From assembly GCA_027442615.1 (NCBI GenBank), contig DAIBBI010000029.1, positions 1-64,000 on the forward strand: DNA of 64,000 bases. The letters run 5' to 3'. A model generated the notes under the pieces. It was not told the origin of the DNA. It made no database searches and saw only the letters and a list, made by a program, of their open reading frames with translations. Source of the DNA: JAJZRV01 sp027442615 (GTDB lineage: Bacteria; Pseudomonadota; Gammaproteobacteria; Burkholderiales; Ferrovaceae). Positions 8,490 through 17,340 of the stretch are shown here, one piece after another; within the stretch, counting starts at the first letter, position 1, and every line of letters starts with the position of its first letter. A program made the position numbers and the translations under genes.

Positions 8490-9309
8490 CGCCTGCCGGA
8501 GGTTCGTCGCGAGCCCAGAACAGGCGGTCGGGAATGGGTTGGCCCATCCCCAGGCGGAAGGCATCCTTGAGCGTTTGCCAGGTATATTCCTGTGCCTCGG
8601 CCACGGCCTCCGCCATGTCGAGCCCCTGCGCCAGGCCTGCCGCGATGGCTGAACTCAGAGTACATCCCGAGCCGTGAAAACTGCCCAACAGCCGTTCCCA
8701 GCCGTCAGAGCGAACCACGCCCTCGCGGCCATAGAGCGTGTTGATCACCTGACTGGAGTTGCTATGGGTGCCTGTGATCAGTACGTACTCACAGCCCGTT
8801 TCGAGGATCAGTCGCGCGGCTTCGGCGAAGTCGGGGTTGCCTTCTTCGGGAGGTTCGTCATAGGCAAGGCGCAGGATTTCCAGGGTGTTCGGGGTCACGA
8901 TGGTGGACTGGGGGATGATCAGTTCGCGCATGGCGAGGAGCATGTCTTCTGAGGCCAGCTCATCGCCGCGCCCGCTTGCCAGAATGGGATCCAGCACCAG
9001 CGGAATTTCGGGATAATCGGAGACGATTTCAGCGATGGCGGCGATGGCTTCAACGCTGCCCAGAACGCCCAGCTTGAATACGCTCACCGGCACGTCTTCC
9101 AGAATGCAGCGCGCCTGGTCCGCAACCCATTCGGCATCCAGAGGCATGACGTCCTCAACCCCCGTGGTGTCCTGAATGGTGACGCCCGTAACCACGGATA
9201 GCGGGTGGCAACCCATGCTGGCCAGGGTCAGGACATCGGCTTGCAGTCCTGCGCCACCACTGGGATCAGTGGCTGCAAAAATCAGTACGGCGGGGGGCGG
9301 AGAGGTCAT
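8479..9309 (-). CDS. thiD: Hydroxymethylpyrimidine/phosphomethylpyrimidine kinase
   Basis: Phosphorylates HMP to HMP-P and HMP-PP for thiamine synthesis. 276 residues with the ribokinase-fold motifs DPSGGAGLQAD near the N-terminus, LDPILASGRGDEL, and the anion-hole/catalytic GSFHGSGCTLSSAIAAGLA. Heads the thiD-thiE-hemL-engB cluster and is divergent from rubredoxin with 124 bases between. No TPP riboswitch motif was found in that gap. Confidence 0.95.
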   Translation of the reverse strand: MTSPPPAVLIFAATDPSGGAGLQADVLTLASMGCHPLSVVTGVTIQDTTGVEDVMPLDAEWVADQARCILEDVPVSVFKLGVLGSVEAIAAIAEIVSDYPEIPLVLDPILASGRGDELASEDMLLAMRELIIPQSTIVTPNTLEILRLAYDEPPEEGNPDFAEAARLILETGCEYVLITGTHSNSSQVINTLYGREGVVRSDGWERLLGSFHGSGCTLSSAIAAGLAQGLDMAEAVAEAQEYTWQTLKDAFRLGMGQPIPDRLFWARDEPPAGDVH

Positions 9310-9433
9310 GAACGAAGGTTGCTCTTCTGGGGTTCAGGTTTTATGATGCAGGGCTTGCAAAGCCAAATTCAGACTTTGGCCAGCAATTTGATGATTTCAA
9401 CATGTTTCATTCTAACTCAATTCCGGGAACACC

Positions 9434-9616
9434 ATGGATGCTGCAAAAGGCTACAAAACCTATCTCTGCTTGATCTGCGGGTATATTTACGACGAAGAGC
9501 TAGGCGCTCCCGATGACGGCATTCCGCCTTATACCCGCTGGGAAGACGTTCCGGTCAATTGGGTCTGCCCGGAGTGCGGCGCACGCAAGGAAGACTTCGA
9601 ACTGATCGAGATCTGA
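9434..9616 (+). CDS. Rubredoxin
   Basis: 60-residue iron-only electron carrier. The four cysteine ligands are in CLICG and CPECG, with the usual aromatic core (YKTYLC, YIYDE, WVCPECG). It sits divergent to thiD and ends five bases before the end of uppP on the other strand. The redox partner cannot be told from the neighbourhood. Confidence 0.96.
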   Translation: MDAAKGYKTYLCLICGYIYDEELGAPDDGIPPYTRWEDVPVNWVCPECGARKEDFELIEI

Positions 9617-9621
9617 ACGCG

Positions 9622-10446
9622 CTAACCCTCTGACCATTCGATCCACCCCATGGCGCTCGTGAACAGCACCACCACGCCAAACACAATTCTGTAACCGGCA
9701 AAAGGCGTGAAGTTGTGGCGGCTGACGTAGCGCAGCAAGGCGCGTATGGTGATGAATGCTGCCACGAATGAAAATAGCGAGCCTACTGCAAACAAGCCGA
9801 TGTCGGTGCCATGCAGGAGTGCACGGTATTTCACCAATTCGTGCAGCGTGGCGGCAAAGAGGGTGGGAATCGCTAGAAAAAACGAAAACTCCGTCGCCGC
9901 CCTGCGCGACAGGCCAAAGTAGAGTCCACCCATGATGGTGGCACCCGAACGGGAAGTCCCCGGAATCAACGCCACCGCTTGACAGAACCCTATTTTCAGG
10001 GCGGTTTGCCAGGTCATGTCATCCACGCAATCCAGAAGTACGGGCTGCTTTCTGCGCTCCACCCAGAGAATGACAAATGCCCCCAGGATGAACGCCAGGG
10101 CCACGGGGACAGGCGCGAAGAGATGGGCCTTGATGCGGCTCGCCAACAGAAGCCCCAGAAATGCTGCGGGCAGGAAGGCCACCATCAGATTGACGGTAAA
10201 CCGCCTGGCCTTGGGATCATGGGGCAGCCCCCGGATCACCGAAACCACCTTGGTGCGATATTCCCAGCAGACTGCCAGGATGGCGGCAAACTGGATGGCA
10301 ATCTCGAACACCTTGCCCTTCTCGTCATTGAAGTTGAGCAGGCTACCCGCCACGATCAGGTGGCCCGTGCTCGAAACGGGCAGGAACTCGGTCAAGCCTT
10401 CGACAATGCCCAGGATGGCCGCCTTGGCCAGTAGCAGCAGATCCAT
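9622..10446 (-). CDS. uppP: Undecaprenyl-diphosphatase (bacitracin resistance protein)
   Basis: Integral membrane enzyme that recycles undecaprenyl pyrophosphate to the monophosphate carrier used for peptidoglycan and LPS. 274 residues with about eight hydrophobic segments. The signature motifs are GIVEGLTEFLPVSSTGHL at residues 13-30 and the second loop PGTSRSGATIMGG. It starts six bases after the thiC stop, so it is probably cotranscribed with thiC. Confidence 0.96.
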   Translation of the reverse strand: MDLLLLAKAAILGIVEGLTEFLPVSSTGHLIVAGSLLNFNDEKGKVFEIAIQFAAILAVCWEYRTKVVSVIRGLPHDPKARRFTVNLMVAFLPAAFLGLLLASRIKAHLFAPVPVALAFILGAFVILWVERRKQPVLLDCVDDMTWQTALKIGFCQAVALIPGTSRSGATIMGGLYFGLSRRAATEFSFFLAIPTLFAATLHELVKYRALLHGTDIGLFAVGSLFSFVAAFITIRALLRYVSRHNFTPFAGYRIVFGVVVLFTSAMGWIEWSEG

Positions 10447-10452
10447 GCAGAA

Positions 10453-12357
10453 TCACACCTTCCGATAGATTTCGGCACCCTTCTCCAGAAACTCGTTGGC
10501 TTTATCGGCAAGCCCGCGACCCAGTGCCTCGTTTTCGGAGACGCCCTGGCGTGCAGCATAATCCCGCACGTCCTGGGTAATTTTCATGGAGCAAAAATGG
10601 GGGCCGCACATGGAGCAGAAATGGGCCAGTTTGGCCCCTTCCTGCGGCAGCGTTTCGTCGTGAAACTCGCGAGCCTTGTCCGGGTCGAGCCCCAGGTTGA
10701 ACTGATCATCCCAGCGAAATTCAAACCGCGCCTTGGACAGTGCATTGTCGCGCAGTTGGGCACCGGGATGGCCCTTGGCAAGATCGGCCGCGTGCGCTGC
10801 CACCTTGTAGGCCATGATGCCGTCCTTGACATCGTTCTTGTCCGGCAATCCCAAATGCTCCTTGGGTGTGACGTAGCACAACATGGCCGTGCCATACCAG
10901 CCGATCATTGCGGCGCCAATTGCGGAAGTGATGTGATCGTAGCCCGGCGCAATGTCGGTGGTGAGCGGTCCTAGCGTATAGAACGGGGCCTCGCCACAGA
11001 GTTTGAGTTGCAGGTCCATGTTTTCGCGAATCTTGTGCATGGGCACATGGCCCGGACCTTCGATCATGGTCTGGACATCGTGCTTCCAGGCAATTTCGGT
11101 CAGTTCGCCCAGCGTCTTGAGCTCGGCAAACTGAGCCTCGTCATTGGCATCGTAGATGGAGCCGGGGCGCAGGCCGTCACCCAGGGAAAAGCTGACGTCA
11201 TAAGCCTTCATGATGTCGCAGATCTCTTCAAAATGGGTATACAGGAAGCTTTCACGATGATGGGACAGGCACCATTTGGCCATGATGGAGCCGCCCCGCG
11301 ATACGATCCCCGTCATGCGCGAAGCCGTCATCGGAATGTGGGCCAGGCGGATGCCGGCGTGGATGGTGAAGTAATCCACCCCTTGCTCGGCCTGTTCGAT
11401 CAGGGTATCCCTGAAAATCTCCCAGGTCAGGTCTTCGGCGCGTCCGTCCACCTTTTCCAGGGCCTGGTAGATTGGAACGGTGCCAATGGGCACCGGCGAA
11501 TTGCGGATGATCCATTCACGGGTTTCGTGGATGTTCTTGCCCGTGGAAAGATCCATCACCGTGTCGCCGCCCCAGCGAATGGACCAGGTCATCTTTTCGA
11601 CTTCTTCCTGGATACCTGAACTGACGGCGGAATTACCGATGTTGGCATTGATCTTGACCAGGAAGTTACGGCCAATGATCATGGGCTCGGATTCGGGGTG
11701 ATTGATGTTGGCCGGGATGATGGCGCGTCCGCGAGCCACTTCGTCGCGCACGAATTCCGCCGTGATCATCCCCGGGATCGAGGCACCCAGCGCCTCTCCG
11801 GCGTGCTGGGCGCCCAGGAGGCGTTCCAGCGATCCCCCGCGACGCTTCAGTTCTTCCATCATTTCCGCGCGTCGGCAATTTTCACGGATGGCGATAAACT
11901 CCATCTCGGGCGTGACGATGCCCTGTCGCGCATAGTGCATCTGGGTGACATTCTTGCCCGGCAAGGCGCGACGAGGCTTGCGATGGAGCTGAAAGCGCAT
12001 GGCAGCAAGATCGGGGTCCGACAGGCGCCCCAGGCCATAGGCCGAACTGGGGCCGCTCAGGGCTTCGGTGTCGCCGCGCTCCGCGATCCAGCCTTCACGC
12101 AGGGGCGACAAGCCCGAGCGAATGTCGATTTTCACTGCAGGGTCCGTGTAAGGCCCGGACGTATCGTAAACCGTGATGGGCGGATTGGTTTCGGCACCCA
12201 TGGCCGCAGGCGTATCGGATTGGCTGATTTCGCGCATGGGCACGCGAATGTCGGGGCGTGAGCCCGTGATGTAGATTTTGCTGGAACGGGGCAGGGGCGC
12301 AATGGAAGCCTGGTCGACCTGGGCTGTTTCAGCAAGAAATTTTGGGTTGGCGTTCAT
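10453..12357 (-). CDS. thiC: Phosphomethylpyrimidine synthase
   Basis: Radical-SAM enzyme that turns aminoimidazole ribotide into HMP-P. 634 residues. The C-terminal iron-sulfur motif CSMCGPHFC is present, as are GGSIMAKWCL and PLTTDIAPGYDHI. Only 17 bases separate it from dctA upstream on the same strand, so there is no room for the TPP riboswitch that usually controls thiC. Expression is therefore likely tied to dctA or to a promoter inside it. thiD and thiE are nearby, but thiG/thiS are not in the window. Confidence 0.97.
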   Translation of the reverse strand: MNANPKFLAETAQVDQASIAPLPRSSKIYITGSRPDIRVPMREISQSDTPAAMGAETNPPITVYDTSGPYTDPAVKIDIRSGLSPLREGWIAERGDTEALSGPSSAYGLGRLSDPDLAAMRFQLHRKPRRALPGKNVTQMHYARQGIVTPEMEFIAIRENCRRAEMMEELKRRGGSLERLLGAQHAGEALGASIPGMITAEFVRDEVARGRAIIPANINHPESEPMIIGRNFLVKINANIGNSAVSSGIQEEVEKMTWSIRWGGDTVMDLSTGKNIHETREWIIRNSPVPIGTVPIYQALEKVDGRAEDLTWEIFRDTLIEQAEQGVDYFTIHAGIRLAHIPMTASRMTGIVSRGGSIMAKWCLSHHRESFLYTHFEEICDIMKAYDVSFSLGDGLRPGSIYDANDEAQFAELKTLGELTEIAWKHDVQTMIEGPGHVPMHKIRENMDLQLKLCGEAPFYTLGPLTTDIAPGYDHITSAIGAAMIGWYGTAMLCYVTPKEHLGLPDKNDVKDGIMAYKVAAHAADLAKGHPGAQLRDNALSKARFEFRWDDQFNLGLDPDKAREFHDETLPQEGAKLAHFCSMCGPHFCSMKITQDVRDYAARQGVSENEALGRGLADKANEFLEKGAEIYRKV

Positions 12358-12374
12358 TCAATGACTTCCAATGG

Positions 12375-13625
12375 TTATCCGTTCAGGGCTTGTTTGAGCT
12401 TGTCGTAATCCAGTTCATTTTCCCACCGCGAAACCACAATGGTGGCAACGCCATTTCCGATGAAGTTGGTAATGGCGCGAGCCTCAGACATGAATCGGTC
12501 AATGCCCAGGATCAGGGCAAGACCCGCGATGGGAATGGAGGGGACGACGGCCAGGGTGGCAGCGAGCGTGATGAAACCGGCACCCGTTACACCTGATGCT
12601 CCCTTCGAGGTGAGCATGGCCACAAGGAGCAGGCTCAGCTGTTGTTCCAGGGAGAGGTCGATGTTGAGTGCCTGGGCCACGAACAGCGCTGCCATGGTGA
12701 GGTAGATGTTGGTGCCGTCCAGATTGAACGAGTAGCCCGAGGGAACCACCAGACCCACCACGGATTTGGGACAGCCGGCTTTTTCGAGCTTATGCATCAG
12801 CGGAACCAGCGCAGATTCGGACGAAGAGGTCCCCAGCACGGTCAGGAGCTCGTCCTTGATGTAGGAAAGGAACTTCAGGATGTTAAAGCCGATCAGGGCG
12901 CTGATCAGCCCCAGTACCAACAGGATGAAGATCAGGCAGGTCAGGTAGAAGCTACCCATCAGGGACATCAGCGGGGCCAGCGCACCCACCCCGTACTTGC
13001 CAATGGTAAAGGCCATCGCACCACCAGCTCCGATGGGAGCCAGTTTCATAATGGTATTCATCATGCCGAAGAGGGCGTGGGACGTTTCCACGATCAGACG
13101 ATGCACGTATTCTCCGGCTGAACCGAGGTGGCTCAAGGACCATCCAAAGAGGATGGCGACCAGCAAGACCTGCAGCAAGTCCCCATTGCCCGAAAAGGCA
13201 TCGAACAGTGTTTTTGGAATGATATGCAGGATGAAGTCGGCCACGGACTGCTCGGAAGCAGCCTTGGCATAGCTTGCAACGGCCTTGGGGTCGAGGGTGG
13301 CCGGATCCACGTTGAAGCCCTTGCCAGGTTGCAGCGTATTCATGACCACGAGGCCGATAATGAGGGCAAGGCTGGACACTACCTCAAAGTAAATCAATGC
13401 CTTGCCGCCGACACGACCGACTTTTCTCATGTCGCCAGCACCCGCGATCCCCAGCACGACCGTGCAGAAGATGATCGGGGCAATCATCATCTTGACCAGG
13501 GCGATAAAGCCGTCACCCAGGGGTTTCAATGCCACAGCGTTCCTGGGGGCCACAAATCCAAAAATGGCACCGGCCAAGATGGCGAGCAATACCCAGAAAT
13601 AGAGCCGGCTGGTCATTCCCTTCAT
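12375..13625 (-). CDS. dctA: C4-dicarboxylate/proton symporter
   Basis: Inner-membrane transporter of the DAACS family taking up succinate, fumarate and malate. 416 residues with about eight membrane segments plus two re-entrant loops. Diagnostic motifs are LGTSSSESALVPLM, GYSFNLDGTNIY and TSKGASGVTGAGF. The start MKGMTSRLYFW is chosen because AGGAAGG lies five bases upstream; a second ATG three codons on is also possible. An 18-base perfect palindrome lies 30 bases upstream. Cotranscription with thiC is likely. Confidence 0.94.
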   Translation of the reverse strand: MKGMTSRLYFWVLLAILAGAIFGFVAPRNAVALKPLGDGFIALVKMMIAPIIFCTVVLGIAGAGDMRKVGRVGGKALIYFEVVSSLALIIGLVVMNTLQPGKGFNVDPATLDPKAVASYAKAASEQSVADFILHIIPKTLFDAFSGNGDLLQVLLVAILFGWSLSHLGSAGEYVHRLIVETSHALFGMMNTIMKLAPIGAGGAMAFTIGKYGVGALAPLMSLMGSFYLTCLIFILLVLGLISALIGFNILKFLSYIKDELLTVLGTSSSESALVPLMHKLEKAGCPKSVVGLVVPSGYSFNLDGTNIYLTMAALFVAQALNIDLSLEQQLSLLLVAMLTSKGASGVTGAGFITLAATLAVVPSIPIAGLALILGIDRFMSEARAITNFIGNGVATIVVSRWENELDYDKLKQALNG

Positions 13626-13655
13626 TCGTGCCTTCCTCGATAAAATCACCACGAC

Positions 13656-13673
13656 CATGGCAATATTGCCATG
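13656..13673. repeat. 18-base perfect palindrome upstream of dctA
   Basis: CATGGCAATATTGCCATG reads the same on both strands. It lies 30 bases upstream of the dctA start in the gap between dctA and the divergent methyltransferase gene. Probably the operator of a dimeric regulator, but the regulator is not identifiable. Confidence 0.6.
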
Positions 13674-13787
13674 CCGCGCCCAGTTTACCCTGATTCAGAC
13701 CGTCAGTTGCACCAACTGCGGTGAACCCTTGATCAGGGGCAAGCTCACCCGGCCGTCGGTTAGGCCTCGCGAGGCAGTCGAGTTTGG

Positions 13788-13793
13788 TACAAT
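13788..13793 (+). promoter_or_regulatory. -10 element of the Pcm-like methyltransferase gene
   Basis: TTTGGTACAAT gives a -10 hexamer TACAAT 36 bases before the ATG of the following gene. No strong -35 is visible. Confidence 0.4.
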
Positions 13794-13829
13794 ATCCTCC
13801 CCTTGTCTCAAGACTCTGGAATTGCACCC

Positions 13830-14483
13830 ATGAATATAGAACAAGCCCGTTTCAATATGGTCGAGCAGCAAATCAGACCGTGGGAAGTACTGGATATTAC
13901 GGTGCTTGATCTGCTCTACGAAGTGCGACGCGAGGATTTCGTCCCCGAGGCCTGGCGTGGCCTGGCTTTCGTGGACATGGAAATTCCACTGGGCCTGGGT
14001 GAGGCCATGCTGTCTCCAAAACTGGAGGCGCGCCTGCTGCAGGAGTTGCGTCTCAAAAAGTCCGACCGCGTCCTCGAAGTGGGCACGGGCAGTGGCTATA
14101 TGGCAGCATTGCTGGGTCGTTTGGCCGCTTCGGTCACCAGCGTGGAAATTCATCCTGAGCTTGCGGCACAGGCGGCCAGAACGTTGAAGGCTCATGGCCA
14201 TGACAATGTCCTGGTCGAAGTGGGCGATGCAGCCCAGGGTTGGCGTCCAGGAACCCAATGGGACGCAATCGTGCTGACCGGGTCCGTACCCGTGTTGCCC
14301 CAGAGTTTCCTGGATGCCATCGCTCCCGGCGGGTGCCTGCTCGCAGTGGTGGGAGACGCGCCTGCCATGGAGGTGATTCGCTGGAAACGGGACAATGCGG
14401 GGGCCTTACGCTCCGAGGTCCTGTTTGAAACCGTCATCCCGCCCCTTCACCACGCGCTCCAGCCTGCGCGCTTCCAGTTCTGA
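13830..14483 (+). CDS. Protein-L-isoaspartate O-methyltransferase family protein
   Basis: 217-residue SAM-dependent methyltransferase. Motif I is VLEVGTGSGYMAALL and a later motif is WDAIVLTGSVP. The N-terminus (MNIEQARFNMVEQQIRPWEV) is that of the Pcm-like family found widely in beta- and gammaproteobacteria, distinct from classical Pcm. The usual Pcm signature at the active loop is only partly kept (TGSVP), so repair of isoaspartate is possible but not shown. The ATG start matches the family. Ends six bases before the convergent greB. Confidence 0.85.
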   Translation: MNIEQARFNMVEQQIRPWEVLDITVLDLLYEVRREDFVPEAWRGLAFVDMEIPLGLGEAMLSPKLEARLLQELRLKKSDRVLEVGTGSGYMAALLGRLAASVTSVEIHPELAAQAARTLKAHGHDNVLVEVGDAAQGWRPGTQWDAIVLTGSVPVLPQSFLDAIAPGGCLLAVVGDAPAMEVIRWKRDNAGALRSEVLFETVIPPLHHALQPARFQF

Positions 14484-14489
14484 TCCGAT

Positions 14490-15062
14490 TCAGGACTGAA
14501 CGGGGGTGTCCGTTACATAGCGGACCTCCAGAATCTCGAGTTCCCGAGGTCCCGCCGGACTCTGAAAGCGGATGATTTCCCCCTCGCGCTGCTTGAGCAA
14601 TGCGCGTGCCAAGGGAGAGATCCAGCTGATGTGTCCATGCGCCGGGTCCGTTTCGTCCACCCCCACGATTTGGTAGGTTTTCGGCATGCCGGTTTCGTCA
14701 TTCACGGTGACGGTGGCTCCGAAGAAAATCTGGTCGTTGCCTGCCTGTAGCCCCGGGTCAACGATCTGGGCAATTTCCAGGCGTTTGGTGAGAAAGCGCA
14801 GCCGCCGGTCGATTTCGCGCAGGCGCCGTTTACCATAAATGTAATCCCCGTTCTCCGAACGATCCCCATTGGATGCAGCCCACGCGACGGTTTCCACCAC
14901 CGAAGGGCGCTCGATACGCAGCAGATGCTCCATTTCATCGCATAAACGCGCGTGACCGGTTGGCGTGATGTAGTTGGGCGTGCCCTTGGGCAAGCTGGAT
15001 ACGGGCTCGGCATCCTCCTCTTCGGAATCGGCGTCATTTTCTCGTGTAAATGCTTTGCTCAT
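14490..15062 (-). CDS. greB: Transcript cleavage factor GreB
   Basis: Rescues backtracked RNA polymerase by stimulating transcript cleavage. 190 residues: an N-terminal coiled coil with the acidic tip (NGDRSENGDYIYGKRR, the D/E pair that enters the polymerase channel) and a C-terminal FKBP-like domain (SPLARALLKQREGE). The YIYGKRRLREIDRRLRFL stretch is typical of GreB rather than GreA. An acidic N-terminal extension (DADSEEEDAE) is slightly longer than usual. It overlaps waaA by four bases (ATGA). Confidence 0.93.
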   Translation of the reverse strand: MSKAFTRENDADSEEEDAEPVSSLPKGTPNYITPTGHARLCDEMEHLLRIERPSVVETVAWAASNGDRSENGDYIYGKRRLREIDRRLRFLTKRLEIAQIVDPGLQAGNDQIFFGATVTVNDETGMPKTYQIVGVDETDPAHGHISWISPLARALLKQREGEIIRFQSPAGPRELEILEVRYVTDTPVQS

Positions 15063-16327
15063 GGAGAGAGGGGCAGATAGGGTTCGATCAAGGACAGGAT
15101 CTTATGGGCGGCACCTTGATGTTGCAACGTAAAGCGTTGCCCGGCAGCCCCCATTTGCTGGCGACGCGGGGCATCGCGCAACAGTGCGGGGAGCACCTCG
15201 AGCAATGCCGAGACATGTTGCACGCGGATTGCCGCACCTGCGGCGATGGCCCACTCGGTGGCATCCAGAAAATTGTAGGTGTTGGGCCCCACCAGAACGG
15301 GACAACCCACGGCGGTGGCCTCAATCAGGTTTTGCCCGCCAAAGGGCAGCAGGCTGCCGCCGATCAGCGCGACATCAGCAATTTGGTAGCAAGCCTGCAG
15401 TTCGCCCATGCTGTCGCCCAGCAGTACCGGTACATCCTCCGGAACGGGGCGATTTTCCGAGCGGCGCACGAAGGGAATGGCGAGGCTTTCCAACAGGGCT
15501 GCCACTTCGTCGAAGCGTTGTGGATGGCGCGGTACCAGGATCAGGAGGGCCCCAGGACAAGCCAGCTTGGGAAGCAGCTCCAGCAGCAGGCGCTCCTCGC
15601 CGGGACGGGTGCTGGCCGCGAGCCAAATGGGGCGTCCGCCGCCGACCAGGGCACGCAGTGAGGTCAGGGCGGCTTCTGAATCAGGGGCTTGCGGCGTGTC
15701 GAATTTAAGGTTTCCGGCCACGGAAATCCGTTGCGCGCCGAGGCGGGTAAAGCGTTGCGCATCATTTTCAGTTTGTGCCGCAATCAGGGAAAGTTGCGAG
15801 AGCATCTCTCCCGTGAGTGGCTGGGCACGCCGGTATCGTGCCGCCGACTTTTCGGACAGGCGTGCGTTGACCAGCAGTACGGGCACCCCTGCCTCGGCAC
15901 AGCAGTGGATCAGATTGGGCCAGAGTTCGGTCTCCAGCAGCACCCCGATCCGGGGTTTGAAGTGATTCAAAAACCGATGAATGGCAAATGGCAAGTCATA
16001 GGGCAGGTAACAGCGCAGGATGTCGGGGCCAATCAATTCGGGCGCCGTTTCGCGTCCCGTGGGGGTCATGTGGGTGAGGAGCAGCTGATATTCGGGATGT
16101 TGCTTGCGAATCAGCTGGATGAGCGAGGCCGCAGCACGTGTCTCGCCCACCGAGACTGCGTGTAACCAGAGGATGGGACGCGTGGGACGCATTGCATATC
16201 GACCCAGGCGTTCGTCCCAATGGTGCAGATATGCGGGTTGACGACGGCTGCGCCAGAGCAGACGGATCAACGCCAGTGGCAACATTGCCCAGACGAGGAA
16301 CCCGTAGATGCGGCGCGTGGTCACCAT
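15059..16327 (-). CDS. waaA: 3-deoxy-D-manno-octulosonic acid (Kdo) transferase
   Basis: Adds Kdo residues to lipid IVA in LPS synthesis, at the inner face of the inner membrane. 422 residues with an N-terminal membrane anchor (FLVWAMLPLALIRLLW). The donor half has WLHAVSVGET and LLTHMTPTGRE; the acceptor half has SLLPFGGQNLIEA. Overlaps waaC by seven bases and greB by four. Confidence 0.95.
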   Translation of the reverse strand: MVTTRRIYGFLVWAMLPLALIRLLWRSRRQPAYLHHWDERLGRYAMRPTRPILWLHAVSVGETRAAASLIQLIRKQHPEYQLLLTHMTPTGRETAPELIGPDILRCYLPYDLPFAIHRFLNHFKPRIGVLLETELWPNLIHCCAEAGVPVLLVNARLSEKSAARYRRAQPLTGEMLSQLSLIAAQTENDAQRFTRLGAQRISVAGNLKFDTPQAPDSEAALTSLRALVGGGRPIWLAASTRPGEERLLLELLPKLACPGALLILVPRHPQRFDEVAALLESLAIPFVRRSENRPVPEDVPVLLGDSMGELQACYQIADVALIGGSLLPFGGQNLIEATAVGCPVLVGPNTYNFLDATEWAIAAGAAIRVQHVSALLEVLPALLRDAPRRQQMGAAGQRFTLQHQGAAHKILSLIEPYLPLSP

Positions 16328-17274
16328 GGGGTAGGTAGGGCACGCATGACTTTTTCCACTGAGGGGATCTGTTTTTTACCGCCGCAGTTGACCGCCACAG
16401 GGCTGCCATACACGCCAGTGTCTTCGGGCCGGGTTGCAGTGAATATGGCCACCACCGGGCGATTGAGGGCGGTCGCCAAATGCGACAGGCCGGTATCCAC
16501 TCCGACCACGCAGCGCGCGTGTGCGAGGAGGGCAGCGAGTGCTGCCAGATTCAGGACAGGGGCTGCCACGGCAGCGGGAATGCGGCTGGCCAGCCGCGCG
16601 GCACGATCACGCTCGATGGCACTGCCTCCGGGGATGATGGCACGCAGCCCCTGCTGATGGAGGCGCACACCCAGCTCGATCCAGTAACTTTCGGGCCACT
16701 CCTTGTGGGGGCGGCTGGTGGCGTGCAGCAAAACCACGTAAGGTCCGGCTGGCGTCCAATCCGGCGGTGCGCTGGGGAATTTGAGACCGTAGCGCACTTC
16801 GGGATCGGGTGCGTAGCCCAGCGCCTGGGCCGTCAGCAGCCGGTTGCGTTCAACTGCGTGCAAGTCCCAGGGGATCGCAAATCTTTCCTGGTAGGCCAGG
16901 GTGGCCCAGGGCTCGCGTGCGCTGGACCAGGCATAGCCCATGTGGTGCGCTGGAGCCAGCCATCCGAGCAAAGCGCTTTTGATGAGGCCCTGCAGGTCAA
17001 TGGTGAGGTCATAGGCGCCATCCCGCAGCAGGCGGCGCAGGGATGCCAGTTCATGCCATGTGTCCCGCGAAAGGGGGGCCTTGCGCCAGCGGCGGGTGGC
17101 AACCGGGATGATGCGCCGTACCGAAGGGTGGAGCGCCGGGATGGCGGAAAAAGATTCTTCCACCATCCAGTCCACGGCAATGTCGGGACAATGACGAGCA
17201 ATGTCGGAAACGGCCGGCAAGGCATGGACCACATCACCCAGTGAGGATGTTTTGATAATCAGGATTTTGCGCAT
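16321..17274 (-). CDS. waaC: Lipopolysaccharide heptosyltransferase I
   Basis: Glycosyltransferase family 9 enzyme that adds the first heptose to Kdo2-lipid A. 317 residues. It starts MRKILIIKTSSLGDVVHALPA, the classical WaaC N-terminus, and carries VVGVDTGLSHLATAL in the C-terminal nucleotide-sugar half. The ATG has a TAGAAT -10 element exactly six bases upstream, a leaderless layout. First gene of waaC-waaA-greB. Confidence 0.95.
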   Translation of the reverse strand: MRKILIIKTSSLGDVVHALPAVSDIARHCPDIAVDWMVEESFSAIPALHPSVRRIIPVATRRWRKAPLSRDTWHELASLRRLLRDGAYDLTIDLQGLIKSALLGWLAPAHHMGYAWSSAREPWATLAYQERFAIPWDLHAVERNRLLTAQALGYAPDPEVRYGLKFPSAPPDWTPAGPYVVLLHATSRPHKEWPESYWIELGVRLHQQGLRAIIPGGSAIERDRAARLASRIPAAVAAPVLNLAALAALLAHARCVVGVDTGLSHLATALNRPVVAIFTATRPEDTGVYGSPVAVNCGGKKQIPSVEKVMRALPTPW

Positions 17275-17280
17275 CCCGAC

Positions 17281-17286
17281 ATTCTA
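17281..17286 (-). promoter_or_regulatory. -10 element of waaC, leaderless layout
   Basis: On the reverse strand TAGAAT, then GTCGGG, then the waaC ATG. The predicted transcription start coincides with the start codon. No clear -35 is seen. Confidence 0.5.
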
Positions 17287-17325
17287 GGCTGTGCGCCAAA
17301 CCGCGGCTACCCATGGCAGACCCCA

Positions 17326-17334
17326 TGCTAAAAT
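17326..17334 (+). promoter_or_regulatory. Extended -10 of the epimerase gene, leaderless layout
   Basis: TGC-TAAAAT, then TTGCCC, then ATG at 17341. The TGn extension can replace a -35. The spacing predicts transcription starting at the start codon. Confidence 0.55.
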
Positions 17335-17340
17335 TTGCCC

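Noticed and set aside
9310..9433. Possible TPP riboswitch before thiD
   Set aside because: None of the conserved TPP aptamer bases are present.
11008..11619. 203-codon + strand frame opposite thiC
   Set aside because: Shadow of thiC; no independent support.
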